NCBI GenBank assembly: GCA_964494655.1
Contig: CAZBRM010000008.1
Location: 1 to 24,037 of the forward strand
Direction of reading: 5' to 3'
From: JAHJQT01 sp964494655
GTDB taxonomy: Bacteria; Patescibacteriota; Minisyncoccia; Portnoybacterales; UBA2143
Length of the DNA: 24,037 nucleotides
Below are positions 1 through 6,551 of the stretch, piece by piece. Both the position numbers and the translations under genes were made by a program. The notes beneath the pieces were generated by a model. The model was not told where the DNA came from. It worked only from the letters and a program-made list of their open reading frames with translations, and did no database searches. How positions within the stretch are numbered: the first letter of the stretch is position 1; every line of letters begins with the position of its first letter.

Positions 1-72
1 TCGTTCAATCCAGTAAAGCGTTTCTGGGGTTCTAAGTCGGGTATACAGGGTGGGTCGCACAGAGGTCCAGAA
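1..72. repeat. 72-bp direct repeat, left copy (cut by window start)
   Basis: This stretch is repeated in the same orientation at 3472-3543 with only three mismatches (positions 56, 63 and 68 of this copy). The similarity stops just after base 72 and may extend left beyond the window. The two copies enclose three minus-strand genes for exported proteins. The copy at 3472 is preceded by a T-loop-like string (gattcgaac), so the family may derive from a decayed tRNA-like or intergenic element; that origin is inference. Confidence 0.9.
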
Positions 73-96
73 ATAATTGTCAAAATTAAAAATTAA

Positions 97-1398
97 TTAA
101 TATATATGTTCTGCACCATTTAGAGGGACATAACTCCATTTATCGCTAGGCAACTCTTCTAAATAATTCTTTTCGAATTCATTACCATGAACTTCATAAT
201 AATCATAAAATTCAGGAGTGACTTCATAGACTTCATCTGTATCCGGATTATACAGTCGGCTATACCCTAAAATAGCATCACTTTGAGTCTCAGACATCCT
301 TTGTTCTGACTCAAGCTTATTTTCCCAGACATCCATAATAGTATCAGAGGTCTCACTTAGTATTTTTCCTGCTTCTAATGCACCAGCTGCCGCCTTGTTT
401 TGTGCTTGTATGCAAGCACTTACATAGTCCTGACTTATCATATAAGAATCCAGACTCTCTTTCAATGAAGGGGTTATTAAATCTAACAATCCCATTGGAG
501 CAGTAACTCCAATAAACATCATTCCATAGCCCCAACCCATTCCAATGTCAGCAGTTATTATATAAAAATATCCTTCACCTAATTTATTATTCTGTTGAAA
601 TTCGGCTCTAACTAATTTTGCATCAGTTACATAGGATGGCTTATCAATAACTTTTTCCGAACTAATTATTTTAACATTAGTCATAATTGGGACCTGAGGA
701 AATGCCTGCTGGAAAAATCCGGTAAGAGCAAGGGTGCTAAAATTCATCAAATAGTTTTCGGCTGTCAGAGGATTTACCAATGGACTTTCAAACCAAGAAA
801 CATTAGATCCTCCAATTTGCATATAATTATAATCCCATGTTTTTCGTTCTTGATTTGTATAAACTGGACCAGCTTCTGAGAAATAAAAAACCTGCTTTAA
901 TTCAGAGGAAGGATCTCTGGCTAAAATTGATTTTGTAGCACATTCTCCGCCAGTATAAACATTCCAATTAGATGGCACATTTAAAGACACTGCCCCATCT
1001 GTCCAAGGAACTAATTGTATTAATTCTGTTTTAGCAACATCGCCTATTGATATACTACAAAGCGTAGCTTCTGATGGATTTTTTTTTGGTTCTTTAGTAG
1101 GCTCTTCCTTGCTAGGGTTTTCTTTTTGAGGTGATTTTGAAACCCCTTCTTCATTAATCAAAGGGATTTCTTTTTTGGAATCCGTCTTTAACAGATTCGG
1201 CAATTCAGAAATTGAATCTAAATCAGTAACTAAACCAAATAGAGCAAAGAATAAGACACTTAAGGCACCGAAAATTAAAATTGCCTTTCCTCTTGTCTTG
1301 GTCTCTTCTAAAAAACCCAAAACCAAATTAGGTCTGATAATCCCTATTAACAAACAAGCCAGTGAGATTAATAATAGTATACAAAATAAAGTTTCCAT
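97..1398 (-). CDS. Membrane-anchored exported protein of unknown function
   Basis: I do not recognise a characterised family. The 433-residue product begins with two hydrophobic segments (about residues 3-25 and 38-57) separated by a short basic stretch containing ETKTRGK. A Lys/Glu/Pro/Ser-rich linker follows (about 70-110), then a folded region of about 320 residues. The early folded part (VSLNVPSNWNVYTG) recalls the beta-rich start of PsbP/DUF1795-type domains, but that likeness is weak. The C-terminal part is rich in Tyr, Asp and Glu and includes DAILGYSRLYNPDTDEVYEV. The bulk of the protein probably lies outside the membrane. The ATG at 1398 starts directly with the hydrophobic segment. 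It is the last gene of a three-gene minus-strand run, 18 nt after the C39-like gene. The function is unknown. Confidence 0.85.
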   Translation of the reverse strand: METLFCILLLISLACLLIGIIRPNLVLGFLEETKTRGKAILIFGALSVLFFALFGLVTDLDSISELPNLLKTDSKKEIPLINEEGVSKSPQKENPSKEEPTKEPKKNPSEATLCSISIGDVAKTELIQLVPWTDGAVSLNVPSNWNVYTGGECATKSILARDPSSELKQVFYFSEAGPVYTNQERKTWDYNYMQIGGSNVSWFESPLVNPLTAENYLMNFSTLALTGFFQQAFPQVPIMTNVKIISSEKVIDKPSYVTDAKLVRAEFQQNNKLGEGYFYIITADIGMGWGYGMMFIGVTAPMGLLDLITPSLKESLDSYMISQDYVSACIQAQNKAAAGALEAGKILSETSDTIMDVWENKLESEQRMSETQSDAILGYSRLYNPDTDEVYEVTPEFYDYYEVHGNEFEKNYLEELPSDKWSYVPLNGAEHIY

Positions 1399-1416
1399 AA
1401 TTTTTTAACTTCTACT

Positions 1417-2424
1417 TTATTTCTCTAACCAAATTATGCCTCCGTCTCCCGGGAATCCTATACCACCTCCCTCAAAGCCGGATACCGTCCATTGTTCAAA
1501 AAAATTTTCTATCGACATTTTAGTTTTTTCCTCATATTCTGCTTGATAATCAATTTTTTGGAAGAAAACATCGTCAATACCAGGATCGCTAATATAAATA
1601 TAATCTTCGTCATAACCAGTAACAATCATATAATGATTTCCGTGATGACCAACTATTGACACTAAAATATCTGAAGAAATTAACTCTTTTAGCTTTTCCA
1701 GCGCTTCGTTCTTATCTTTTAAAATTAAAACTTGTTCTGTAGGATTTATTAAAATCTGATTATAAAAATCAGCATATTCTTTTGAATAACCCTCTAAGTA
1801 AACAATACGAACTTTTCCTAAAACACCAAATTCTGAAAACCCATTAAACATATCAGGTGGTCCACCCAGACCACTTTTAAGAACTGTCCTAAATTCTTGA
1901 ATTTCACCTTCTGAAAATCCCTGATACATCATCAGCATAATAGCACTTCCTCCCCAACAAAAACGATCTTCTCTATAATAAGGAGCATTTTCTATATGAT
2001 AAGAAGAAGGAACTTTTATCTGTTCTTCTTTTTCTTCAGGCTCTAAAACTTTTTCCAGTTTTTCTCCAGGTTGACTAGATTCATCTAACATTCCTCTTTC
2101 CTTCAAATGTTCTTCATAATTAACACATTTAACCCCGTCAAAACAATTATTCTTTCCGCAATCACAGATCTTTACGCCATGACTATATTTTGGAGCACAA
2201 CCACAAGCACCAATAGCACAATCACCAGGAAAATCACCTGTTGATTCACAACACGACGCAATGCTAACAGTCCCCCCTGAACTCAAACAAGAAAGTTCTT
2301 CATCGGTTATTAATTCTTTAGAATATTCCGATGTTTGAGGTTGAGAAAGCCAAAAGATTACCCCAACAACAGCTATAATGAATACAACAACTATTATAAT
2401 AATAATTAGAAAGATTTTTTTCAT
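1417..2424 (-). CDS. Membrane-anchored Cys-rich C39-like cysteine peptidase
   Basis: The 335-residue product has an N-terminal membrane anchor (residues 4-26, almost all Ile/Val/Phe). A Cys-rich module follows at 46-100 with a run of spaced cysteines (CL..CC..C..CGC..C.CG..C..C) that suggests disulfides outside the cytoplasm. After an acidic linker, a C-terminal domain (about 142-335) looks like the papain-fold C39 peptidases. The candidate catalytic residues are Cys156 in RFCWGGSA, His264 in GNHYMIVTGY and Asp280 in YISDPG, in the C-H-D order and spacing of that family. It could cleave peptides or proteins at the cell surface; the substrate is unknown. No ABC transporter, as found with bacteriocin-type C39 enzymes, is next to it. 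The fold is fairly sure and the activity is inferred. Confidence 0.85.
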   Translation of the reverse strand: MKKIFLIIIIIVVVFIIAVVGVIFWLSQPQTSEYSKELITDEELSCLSSGGTVSIASCCESTGDFPGDCAIGACGCAPKYSHGVKICDCGKNNCFDGVKCVNYEEHLKERGMLDESSQPGEKLEKVLEPEEKEEQIKVPSSYHIENAPYYREDRFCWGGSAIMLMMYQGFSEGEIQEFRTVLKSGLGGPPDMFNGFSEFGVLGKVRIVYLEGYSKEYADFYNQILINPTEQVLILKDKNEALEKLKELISSDILVSIVGHHGNHYMIVTGYDEDYIYISDPGIDDVFFQKIDYQAEYEEKTKMSIENFFEQWTVSGFEGGGIGFPGDGGIIWLEK

Positions 2425-2455
2425 ACCTTCTGCTCACATTTTATTAACACTAGTC

Positions 2456-3286
2456 CTATTGGACAAGATTAATAGCAACTTCTGCATAGCACATATTTCG
2501 CTTCATCTCATTAGTAATTTTTTCACAAAGAGAAATATCAGAAAAGATATGAGTTGAAAAATTACCATAACATAAATCTCGTAATTCCTCTTCCTTAATT
2601 TCTGAACACAAAGAGGAATCTTTTTCACTCATAGCCCTATCCATCAAACAATCATCTTTATCTTTAATCATACCGCTTGGAGTTTTAAACTCAACTTCAC
2701 AAAACGATAGAGGTTGTTTAAAATAAGAAAGGCAATATTTATTTCCTTGACACAAAGATGAATCTTGTGCTCTAAAGGCCTGACAACAATTTTTAAAAAT
2801 TAATCCTTCCGGAGTATCATCATTAATCTTCTGACAATATTCAACTTTTATCTCATCAGCTCGTGATTCCCAATGTAACCTATGAATAAAAGCGAAATAA
2901 CATTCATTTAAATTTTCTGTTTCATCACAGTAGTCAAAATTACCTATGGCAAAACCAAGTTCGTAATAACACATTTTCTTCGGTCCCGGCTCCTGGATTT
3001 TTCGACAATAAGATATATCTCCTGTCGCCATCCCCTGACATAATTTTTTTTGATCAGGTATGTCTGAATTCTGACAAAAACTTATATCTTGGTTAGCTAC
3101 TGCTAGACAATAATAGGAATCATCTGGCCGAGAAATTTTTAGACAAATTTTATTTATGAGAGTATCAGGAATATCTTCTGGATTTATAGAAAGACCCTCT
3201 TTTTTTTCACCCAAATAAAAAAATACTACAGTCGCTAAAATAACTACTAAAAATAAAAAAGCGATTAAAAGATTCTTTTTGATCAT
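2456..3286 (-). CDS. Membrane-anchored Cys-repeat protein of unknown function
   Basis: The 276-residue product starts with a hydrophobic anchor (residues 5-24). Its exported part is a chain of short, loosely repeated Cys units in which a Cys is followed by a small helix and then a D-x-S-x-C-like turn; examples are DDSYYCLAVANQDISFC, KLCQGMATGDISYC and KDSSLCSEI. I count at least seven D(I/S)S..C or DYC turns, roughly one every 20-40 residues. Regular cysteines outside the membrane point to a disulfide-stapled helical repeat. I know of no characterised member. It is the first gene of the minus-strand trio ending at 97 and starts close to the bidirectional terminator at 3385-3412. A binding or scaffold role would fit better than an enzyme, but that is a guess. 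Confidence 0.8.
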   Translation of the reverse strand: MIKKNLLIAFLFLVVILATVVFFYLGEKKEGLSINPEDIPDTLINKICLKISRPDDSYYCLAVANQDISFCQNSDIPDQKKLCQGMATGDISYCRKIQEPGPKKMCYYELGFAIGNFDYCDETENLNECYFAFIHRLHWESRADEIKVEYCQKINDDTPEGLIFKNCCQAFRAQDSSLCQGNKYCLSYFKQPLSFCEVEFKTPSGMIKDKDDCLMDRAMSEKDSSLCSEIKEEELRDLCYGNFSTHIFSDISLCEKITNEMKRNMCYAEVAINLVQ

Positions 3287-3384
3287 GCTATTTTAATGAT
3301 AGCATGTTAATCAAAAACAAAAAAGTTAATAATTTATATAATAATAACTATTATTTGAGCATTAAATCTTCCTTTAATTATATC

Positions 3385-3412
3385 AAAAAAAACCGCCGAT
3401 TAGGCGATTTTT
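3385..3412. terminator. Short bidirectional hairpin terminator
   Basis: A 4-bp GC stem (CGCC/GGCG) with a 5-nt loop is flanked by an A8 run on one side and T5 on the other, so it can act on either strand. In the minus direction it lies 175 nt beyond the hydrolase gene ending at 3588 and could end that operon. The stem is short. Confidence 0.55.
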
Positions 3413-3471
3413 ACGCACTGTGGTCCCTCGAACCGCTGCTGACGTTGGCTGGGTTTCGGGGATTCGAACTT

Positions 3472-3543
3472 TCGTTCAATCCAGTAAAGCGTTTCTGGGG
3501 TTCTAAGTCGGGTATACAGGGTGGGTAGCACAGGGGTCTAGAA
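3472..3543. repeat. 72-bp direct repeat, right copy
   Basis: It matches 1-72 at 69 of 72 positions in the same orientation, with a centre-to-centre distance of 3471 bp. Both ends of the trio of exported-protein genes are therefore marked by the same sequence. Confidence 0.9.
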
Positions 3544-3587
3544 CCAAATTTATCGCGACATAGACCTAAAGAAATAATAAAAATCCT

Positions 3588-4160
3588 CTATTCTGAAATC
3601 TCAATTATACTATTCACTACCTCCGGCAATTCCAGACAAGAATCTTCTTTATCGACCGGACCGGAAAAATGCTTAGCATTGTGCTTGATAATTAACTTGG
3701 CTCCTAATTTTTCTTTGAATATATCTCCGTGCTTTAACGGCACATATGGATCATTGTCCGAATGAATCGCCACAAAATAATCTGCTTTATCTTTAACTTC
3801 TTCTAAGGGGACATCAGTTGTAAAAAAGTTTTTCAATTCTTCAAAGCCAAGATCGTCAACAAAACCAGCCACTAAAACAACTCCCCCTATTCTCTGGCTT
3901 GGGTTCAAACCTTCAAGATAACGAAGAATCGTAATACAACCAACACTATGTCCGATAAGATAAAGGTTTTCATCCGGGACACCGATTTCTTTTTTAAGAA
4001 CCGGAAGCCATCTGTCCAGCTTCGGTTCTTCTGTTTCCGGGAAAGCCGGTACCTTAACTTCAAAACCTTGTTTTTCTAATTCTTTTTTAACATAAGGATA
4101 CCAGCAATATTCTGAATACCCGTCCCAACAATGAACAATGATAGCTCTTTTGTTTTTCAT
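3588..4160 (-). CDS. RBBP9/YdeN-family alpha/beta hydrolase
   Basis: The 190-residue product has the size and motifs of the small serine hydrolases of the RBBP9/YdeN family (Pfam Ser_hydrolase). It opens with a strand and oxyanion region RAIIVHCWDGY, carries the nucleophile elbow GHSVG with Ser72, and has Asp137 (HSDNDPYVP) and His164 (NAKHFSG) in the expected acid and base places. Members are cytosolic esterase-like enzymes, mostly with unknown substrates. It is the last gene of a three-gene minus run, 10 nt after the S51 peptidase gene. All triad residues are present, so it is probably active. Confidence 0.92.
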   Translation of the reverse strand: MKNKRAIIVHCWDGYSEYCWYPYVKKELEKQGFEVKVPAFPETEEPKLDRWLPVLKKEIGVPDENLYLIGHSVGCITILRYLEGLNPSQRIGGVVLVAGFVDDLGFEELKNFFTTDVPLEEVKDKADYFVAIHSDNDPYVPLKHGDIFKEKLGAKLIIKHNAKHFSGPVDKEDSCLELPEVVNSIIEISE

Positions 4161-4170
4161 AAATCACTGA

Positions 4171-4821
4171 CTATATTTTCAAATATTCACCTTCAGTCAC
4201 CGCCTCTATTTTATTATCTATAACTTTAAGCGCGGATTGATCATCAAGAGCATAAAGCGGCGAAGTAAGATTTTGCAGAGATTGAAGAATCTCTTTTCTT
4301 GCATTAGGAAAATGAGGCGAATTAAGATGAAGAATAAAACTACAATCCACAAAACCAAGAGCTGATTCTAATTTTCCTTCAAAATCATCCTCTGGATAAA
4401 CAACTTTAAGCAATTCCTTTGAAAGAAATTGACCAGCTACCATACTACCGGCACTGATTCCCATATAGACACGGGTTTTAAGTAAGTCCGGAAGTAGATC
4501 ACCCAAACCAGATTCTTTTAGGATACGGGCGAGATATTGTTCATTTCCTCCGCCAAAACAAATTAAGTTTCCTTTTTCTATTCTTGGTTGCCAGATATCA
4601 CGAGAGACAGCCGCGATATCAACAATATCAATAGAATTGTATCCCTGTTGTTGGAAATGAACCAAATCATCTATTAACCATCCCTTATCATTTTCTTCTA
4701 CGTTAGCGGCCGTAGGGATAAATACTAAATTAATCTTTGACGCGGGCAGACCAACTAAATCCAAAACCGCCTTGGCAATAGACTTATTTGTAATTCCGGC
4801 TGATGTAAGTAACAATTTCAT
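4171..4821 (-). CDS. Peptidase E-like protein (family S51)
   Basis: The 216-residue product fits the S51 family, which includes dipeptidase E and cyanophycinase and has a glutamine-amidotransferase-like fold. It begins with a strand and turn MKLLLTSAG, has a GGGNEQYL loop at about 90-97 and the nucleophile motif GISAGSM with Ser123. The HLNSPHFP segment around 165-172 holds candidate histidines for the triad. Dipeptidase E cleaves Asp-X dipeptides; cyanophycinase would be longer, so a PepE-like peptidase is the better guess. Lys14, Phe89 and the rest of the Rossmann-like core look intact. It sits 13 nt after the SDR gene, in the same direction, so all three enzymes were probably co-transcribed. 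Confidence 0.9.
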   Translation of the reverse strand: MKLLLTSAGITNKSIAKAVLDLVGLPASKINLVFIPTAANVEENDKGWLIDDLVHFQQQGYNSIDIVDIAAVSRDIWQPRIEKGNLICFGGGNEQYLARILKESGLGDLLPDLLKTRVYMGISAGSMVAGQFLSKELLKVVYPEDDFEGKLESALGFVDCSFILHLNSPHFPNARKEILQSLQNLTSPLYALDDQSALKVIDNKIEAVTEGEYLKI

Positions 4822-4834
4822 ATTTTGATAAAAA

Positions 4835-5425
4835 TTACATCTCGGCTTCTTTTTTCAATAAGTAGTTGGTGGAGCTATCTCCTCCATCAACGATTATAGT
4901 CGTACCGTTGATATAACTGGATTTTTCAGAAAGCAGAAAACTAACTACATTTGCTATTTCTTCATAACTACCGACTTTACCCAAAGGATTGAACAAAGCA
5001 GCTTCTTTAAGAAGTTCTTTCGGAGCCTGCATTCCATCACCGATCCAACCGGGAGCAATAGCATTCGCCCTTATTTTCTTTGGAGCAAGAACATTAGCAA
5101 GACTTTGAGTAAGGTTATTTAAAGCAGCTTTGGTCGCTGAATATGCTATACCCGTAATAGCACCAGTCATGCCATCGGTGCTTGAAATATTTACAATCGA
5201 AGCTCCTGATTCAAGATTCTTTTGCAATCCCTCAACTAACAAAAGAGGCGCGTTCAGATTTATTTCAAAAGTCTTGTCCCATTCTTTCATATCAAATTTA
5301 TCAAATTCAATAGGAAGAAAAACACCGGCGCTATTCACAATTCCGTTAAAATGGAATTTACTTAATTTTTGAATTAGAGCTTTAGTATTTTTTCGATCGC
5401 TAAAATTGCACGGAATGCCAGTAGA
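4835..5425 (-). pseudogene. SDR oxidoreductase missing its N-terminus
   Basis: Short-chain dehydrogenase/reductase family. The visible part has the NSAG motif, the catalytic SS..., and Y-x-x-x-K (AYSATKAAL), then NAIAPGWI and a C-terminal IVDGG. The longest start available is a GTG at 5338, which would begin inside the NSAG motif (VNSAG). Upstream, homologous-looking sequence continues in frame (NFSDRKNTKALIQKL) until about 5411, and a TAA at 5426-5428 closes the frame. The first 50 or so residues, with the TGxxxGxG cofactor-binding loop, are absent, while the usual length is about 250. The protein cannot bind NAD(P) normally. It is followed closely by the S51 and hydrolase genes. Whether the loss is real or an assembly fault is open. 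Confidence 0.85.
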
Positions 5426-5556
5426 TTACGGAAACTGAATTTGAAGCAAAACCTAAACCACTTAACCCAGTCGAAGAAATGATGATTGAGAGTATGAAAA
5501 AGGAAGTAGCTGAATATGAAACTGCTCAGGCTGAAGCAGATAATACTTCAGACTAA
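5425..5556 (+). pseudogene. 3' remnant of an unidentified plus-strand gene
   Basis: An open frame of 43 sense codons ends at a TAA (5554-5556) and is followed 30 nt later by a good intrinsic terminator, as expected for the true end of a gene. The residues are coding-like and acidic (EAKPKPLNPVEEMMIES, then KKEVAEYETAQAEAD). A TAG at 5422-5424 lies just before it and there is no ribosome binding site, so the 5' part is missing. It meets the truncated SDR gene at the same point. I cannot name the parent protein. Confidence 0.6.
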
Positions 5557-5585
5557 TTAATCAAAGCAAGCATTTTATGCGACAA

Positions 5586-5624
5586 CGCGTCATTTGAAAC
5601 AATTCAGGTGACGCGCTTCTTTTT
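5586..5624 (+). terminator. Intrinsic terminator after the plus-strand remnant
   Basis: A 7-bp perfect stem (CGCGTCA at 5586-5592, TGACGCG at 5609-5615) with a 16-nt loop is followed by a T-rich run at 5617-5624. It lies 30 nt past the TAA at 5556. Confidence 0.8.
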
Positions 5625-5657
5625 AAAAAAACAAAAATTATTTATTGATAGGTGTAA

Positions 5658-5683
5658 CCAGATATCCCGTGTTATGTAATGTA
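5658..5683. repeat. 26-bp direct repeat, copy A
   Basis: It shares CCAGATA, CCGTGTTA and ATGTA blocks with 5840-5865, giving 21 identical positions of 26. The copies are 182 bp apart in the same orientation. Confidence 0.7.
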
Positions 5684-5789
5684 GCGTAATAATAATGAAG
5701 CTATTTCACGTAACTCGTTTTTATACGAAATGTCTTAACACAGCTTTGATTTAAAAAGAAATATATATTAATAAGATCAAAAATCACTG

Positions 5790-5843
5790 CTGGCCGTATG
5801 GGACGAAATTGGAATCATAATAGCCAATACGCATCGGGGCCAG
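5790..5843. repeat. Nested imperfect hairpin downstream of the HIT gene
   Basis: Outer arms are CTGGCC (5790-5795) and GGCCAG (5838-5843), with a further CGTAT/ATACG pairing offset by a bulge. Inner arms are ATTGG (5808-5812) and CCAAT (5824-5828). On the minus strand it lies just after the HIT stop codon and has no T-run, so it is not a classic terminator. Confidence 0.6.
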
Positions 5844-5865
5844 ATACACCGTGTTAGGCGATGTA
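5840..5865. repeat. 26-bp direct repeat, copy B
   Basis: Partner of 5658-5683. It overlaps the hairpin at 5790-5843 and runs into the left inverted repeat of the HIT gene. Confidence 0.7.
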
Positions 5866-5885
5866 TTTTTTAGATTCATTTATAT
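5853..5885. repeat. 33-bp inverted repeat, left arm at the HIT gene 3' end
   Basis: The reverse complement matches 6305-6337 at 30 of 33 positions. The arm begins with GTTAGGCG and covers the stop codon and the last ten or so codons of the HIT gene. Confidence 0.9.
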
Positions 5886-6306
5886 CTTCTTGTATTTTGC
5901 TAATAATATTTGTTAGTATTTTATCTGGCGTTTTAAAGTTTTTGTCATAGGGATAATAAAAATCGCCCCATTTCGCATCAACAAATTTTATTCCATCAAA
6001 TAATCTTGGCTTAGAATATCTAGGGATAATATGCAAATGTACATGTTTAATAAAATTGCCCAAAGAACCATAATTAAAAAGATCGGGCTTGAAAATTTTG
6101 ACAAGGGCATCTCTCGTACTTTTACTGATTTCAAAAAGCTCTTTGGCTTCATCTTTGGTAATGTCAAAAAAGTCTTCTGCGTGTCTTTTTAATATAACCA
6201 GACAACGACCGAGGTAGGCTTGGTTATAGCAAAGCTCCAAAGTCCAGTAATTATACTCTTTTATTACTAGATTTTTATTATCCCTATGACAAAATTTACA
6301 TGGCAT
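5854..6306 (-). CDS. HIT-family nucleotide hydrolase or transferase
   Basis: The 150-residue product is a histidine-triad protein. The signature HVHLHIIPR places His88, His90 and His92; in the family the middle His is the nucleophile that attacks the alpha-phosphate of nucleotide conjugates such as AMP-lysine or Ap4A. The N-terminal MPCKFCHR recalls the CxxC start of HIT proteins that bind zinc, but a full zinc set is not evident. The C-terminal third (about 105-150) is longer than in minimal HINT proteins. The ATG at 6306 lies inside the right arm of a 33-bp inverted repeat, and the stop lies inside the left arm, so the gene is exactly bracketed. The neighbours are unrelated: repeat spacer downstream, tRNA-Gln upstream. 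It may have moved as a unit. Confidence 0.92.
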   Translation of the reverse strand: MPCKFCHRDNKNLVIKEYNYWTLELCYNQAYLGRCLVILKRHAEDFFDITKDEAKELFEISKSTRDALVKIFKPDLFNYGSLGNFIKHVHLHIIPRYSKPRLFDGIKFVDAKWGDFYYPYDKNFKTPDKILTNIISKIQEDINESKKYIA

Positions 6307-6337
6307 ATAAATAAATCTAAAAAATATTTCGCCTAAC
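6305..6337. repeat. 33-bp inverted repeat, right arm at the HIT gene 5' end
   Basis: It covers two bases of the HIT start codon and about 31 bases before it, and ends in CGCCTAAC. It pairs with 5853-5885 (30 of 33). Any minus-strand transcript could fold its leader onto its own 3' end. Confidence 0.9.
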
Positions 6338-6387
6338 TAGTTTTGATTTAAATGAATGTGTATGTTGTGAACGGGTGAAAGTCGATG

Positions 6388-6459
6388 CTGGGGAGGAGGG
6401 ATTCGAACCCCCGATACATAGCTCCAAAAGCTACTGCCTTACCACTTGGCCACTCCCCA
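6388..6459 (-). tRNA. tRNA-Gln(UUG)
   Basis: The reverse complement folds as a full cloverleaf of 72 nt. The acceptor stem TGGGGAG/CTCCCCA is perfect and keeps the U1-A72 pair typical of bacterial tRNA-Gln. The anticodon stem GTAGC/GCTAT (one G-T pair) carries the loop TTTTGGA with anticodon TTG. The T arm has the loop TTCGAAT. The discriminator base is G73, and CCA is not encoded. Confidence 0.96.
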
Positions 6460-6480
6460 ATATAGATCTACTTTCATTCC

Positions 6481-6550
6481 AAGCCACGCCTTGACGAGTA
6501 CATCCTTCCGCCCTCCGAGCGTAAAGGATGTAGCTCTCAAGGCACGGCTT
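6481..6550. repeat. 70-nt imperfect palindrome between dnaX and tRNA-Gln
   Basis: The arms at 6481-6508 and 6523-6550 pair over AAGCC, GCCTTGA, GAG and TACATCCTT, with two mismatches and one-base bulges, around a GC-rich 14-nt loop. It starts one base past the dnaX stop. There is no T-run, so it is either an unusual terminator or processing hairpin, or a mobile repeat. Confidence 0.85.
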
Positions 6551-6551
6551 G

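Larger units (their letters stand above)
3287..3587. other. Intergenic spacer with terminator and repeat
   Basis: About 300 nt without a credible gene. It holds the hairpin at 3385-3412, a stretch with T-loop-like bases around 3460-3470, and the right copy of the 72-bp repeat. A plus-strand reading frame at 3304-3528 exists but has no ribosome binding site and mostly translates the repeat. Confidence 0.7.
5557..5853. other. Gene-free spacer with repeats and a hairpin
   Basis: About 300 nt without a coding frame. It contains the terminator at 5586-5624, two direct copies of a 26-bp motif (5658-5683 and 5840-5865, 21 of 26 identical) and a nested hairpin at 5790-5843. I see no tRNA or known ncRNA in it. 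Confidence 0.65.

Noticed and set aside
3304..3528. Plus-strand frame of 74 codons
   Set aside because: It mostly translates the terminator and the 72-bp repeat and has no ribosome binding site; such frames over intergenic repeats are common false genes.
3440..3543. Possible tRNA on the minus strand (T-loop-like bases)
   Set aside because: Only the T-loop string fits; I could not build an acceptor stem or an anticodon arm.
5731..5859. Full integron attC site
   Set aside because: A GTTAGGC half-site and a TAACAC/GTGTTA pairing exist, but the opposite core (TCTTAAC) breaks the RYYYAAC rule and no integrase gene is seen.
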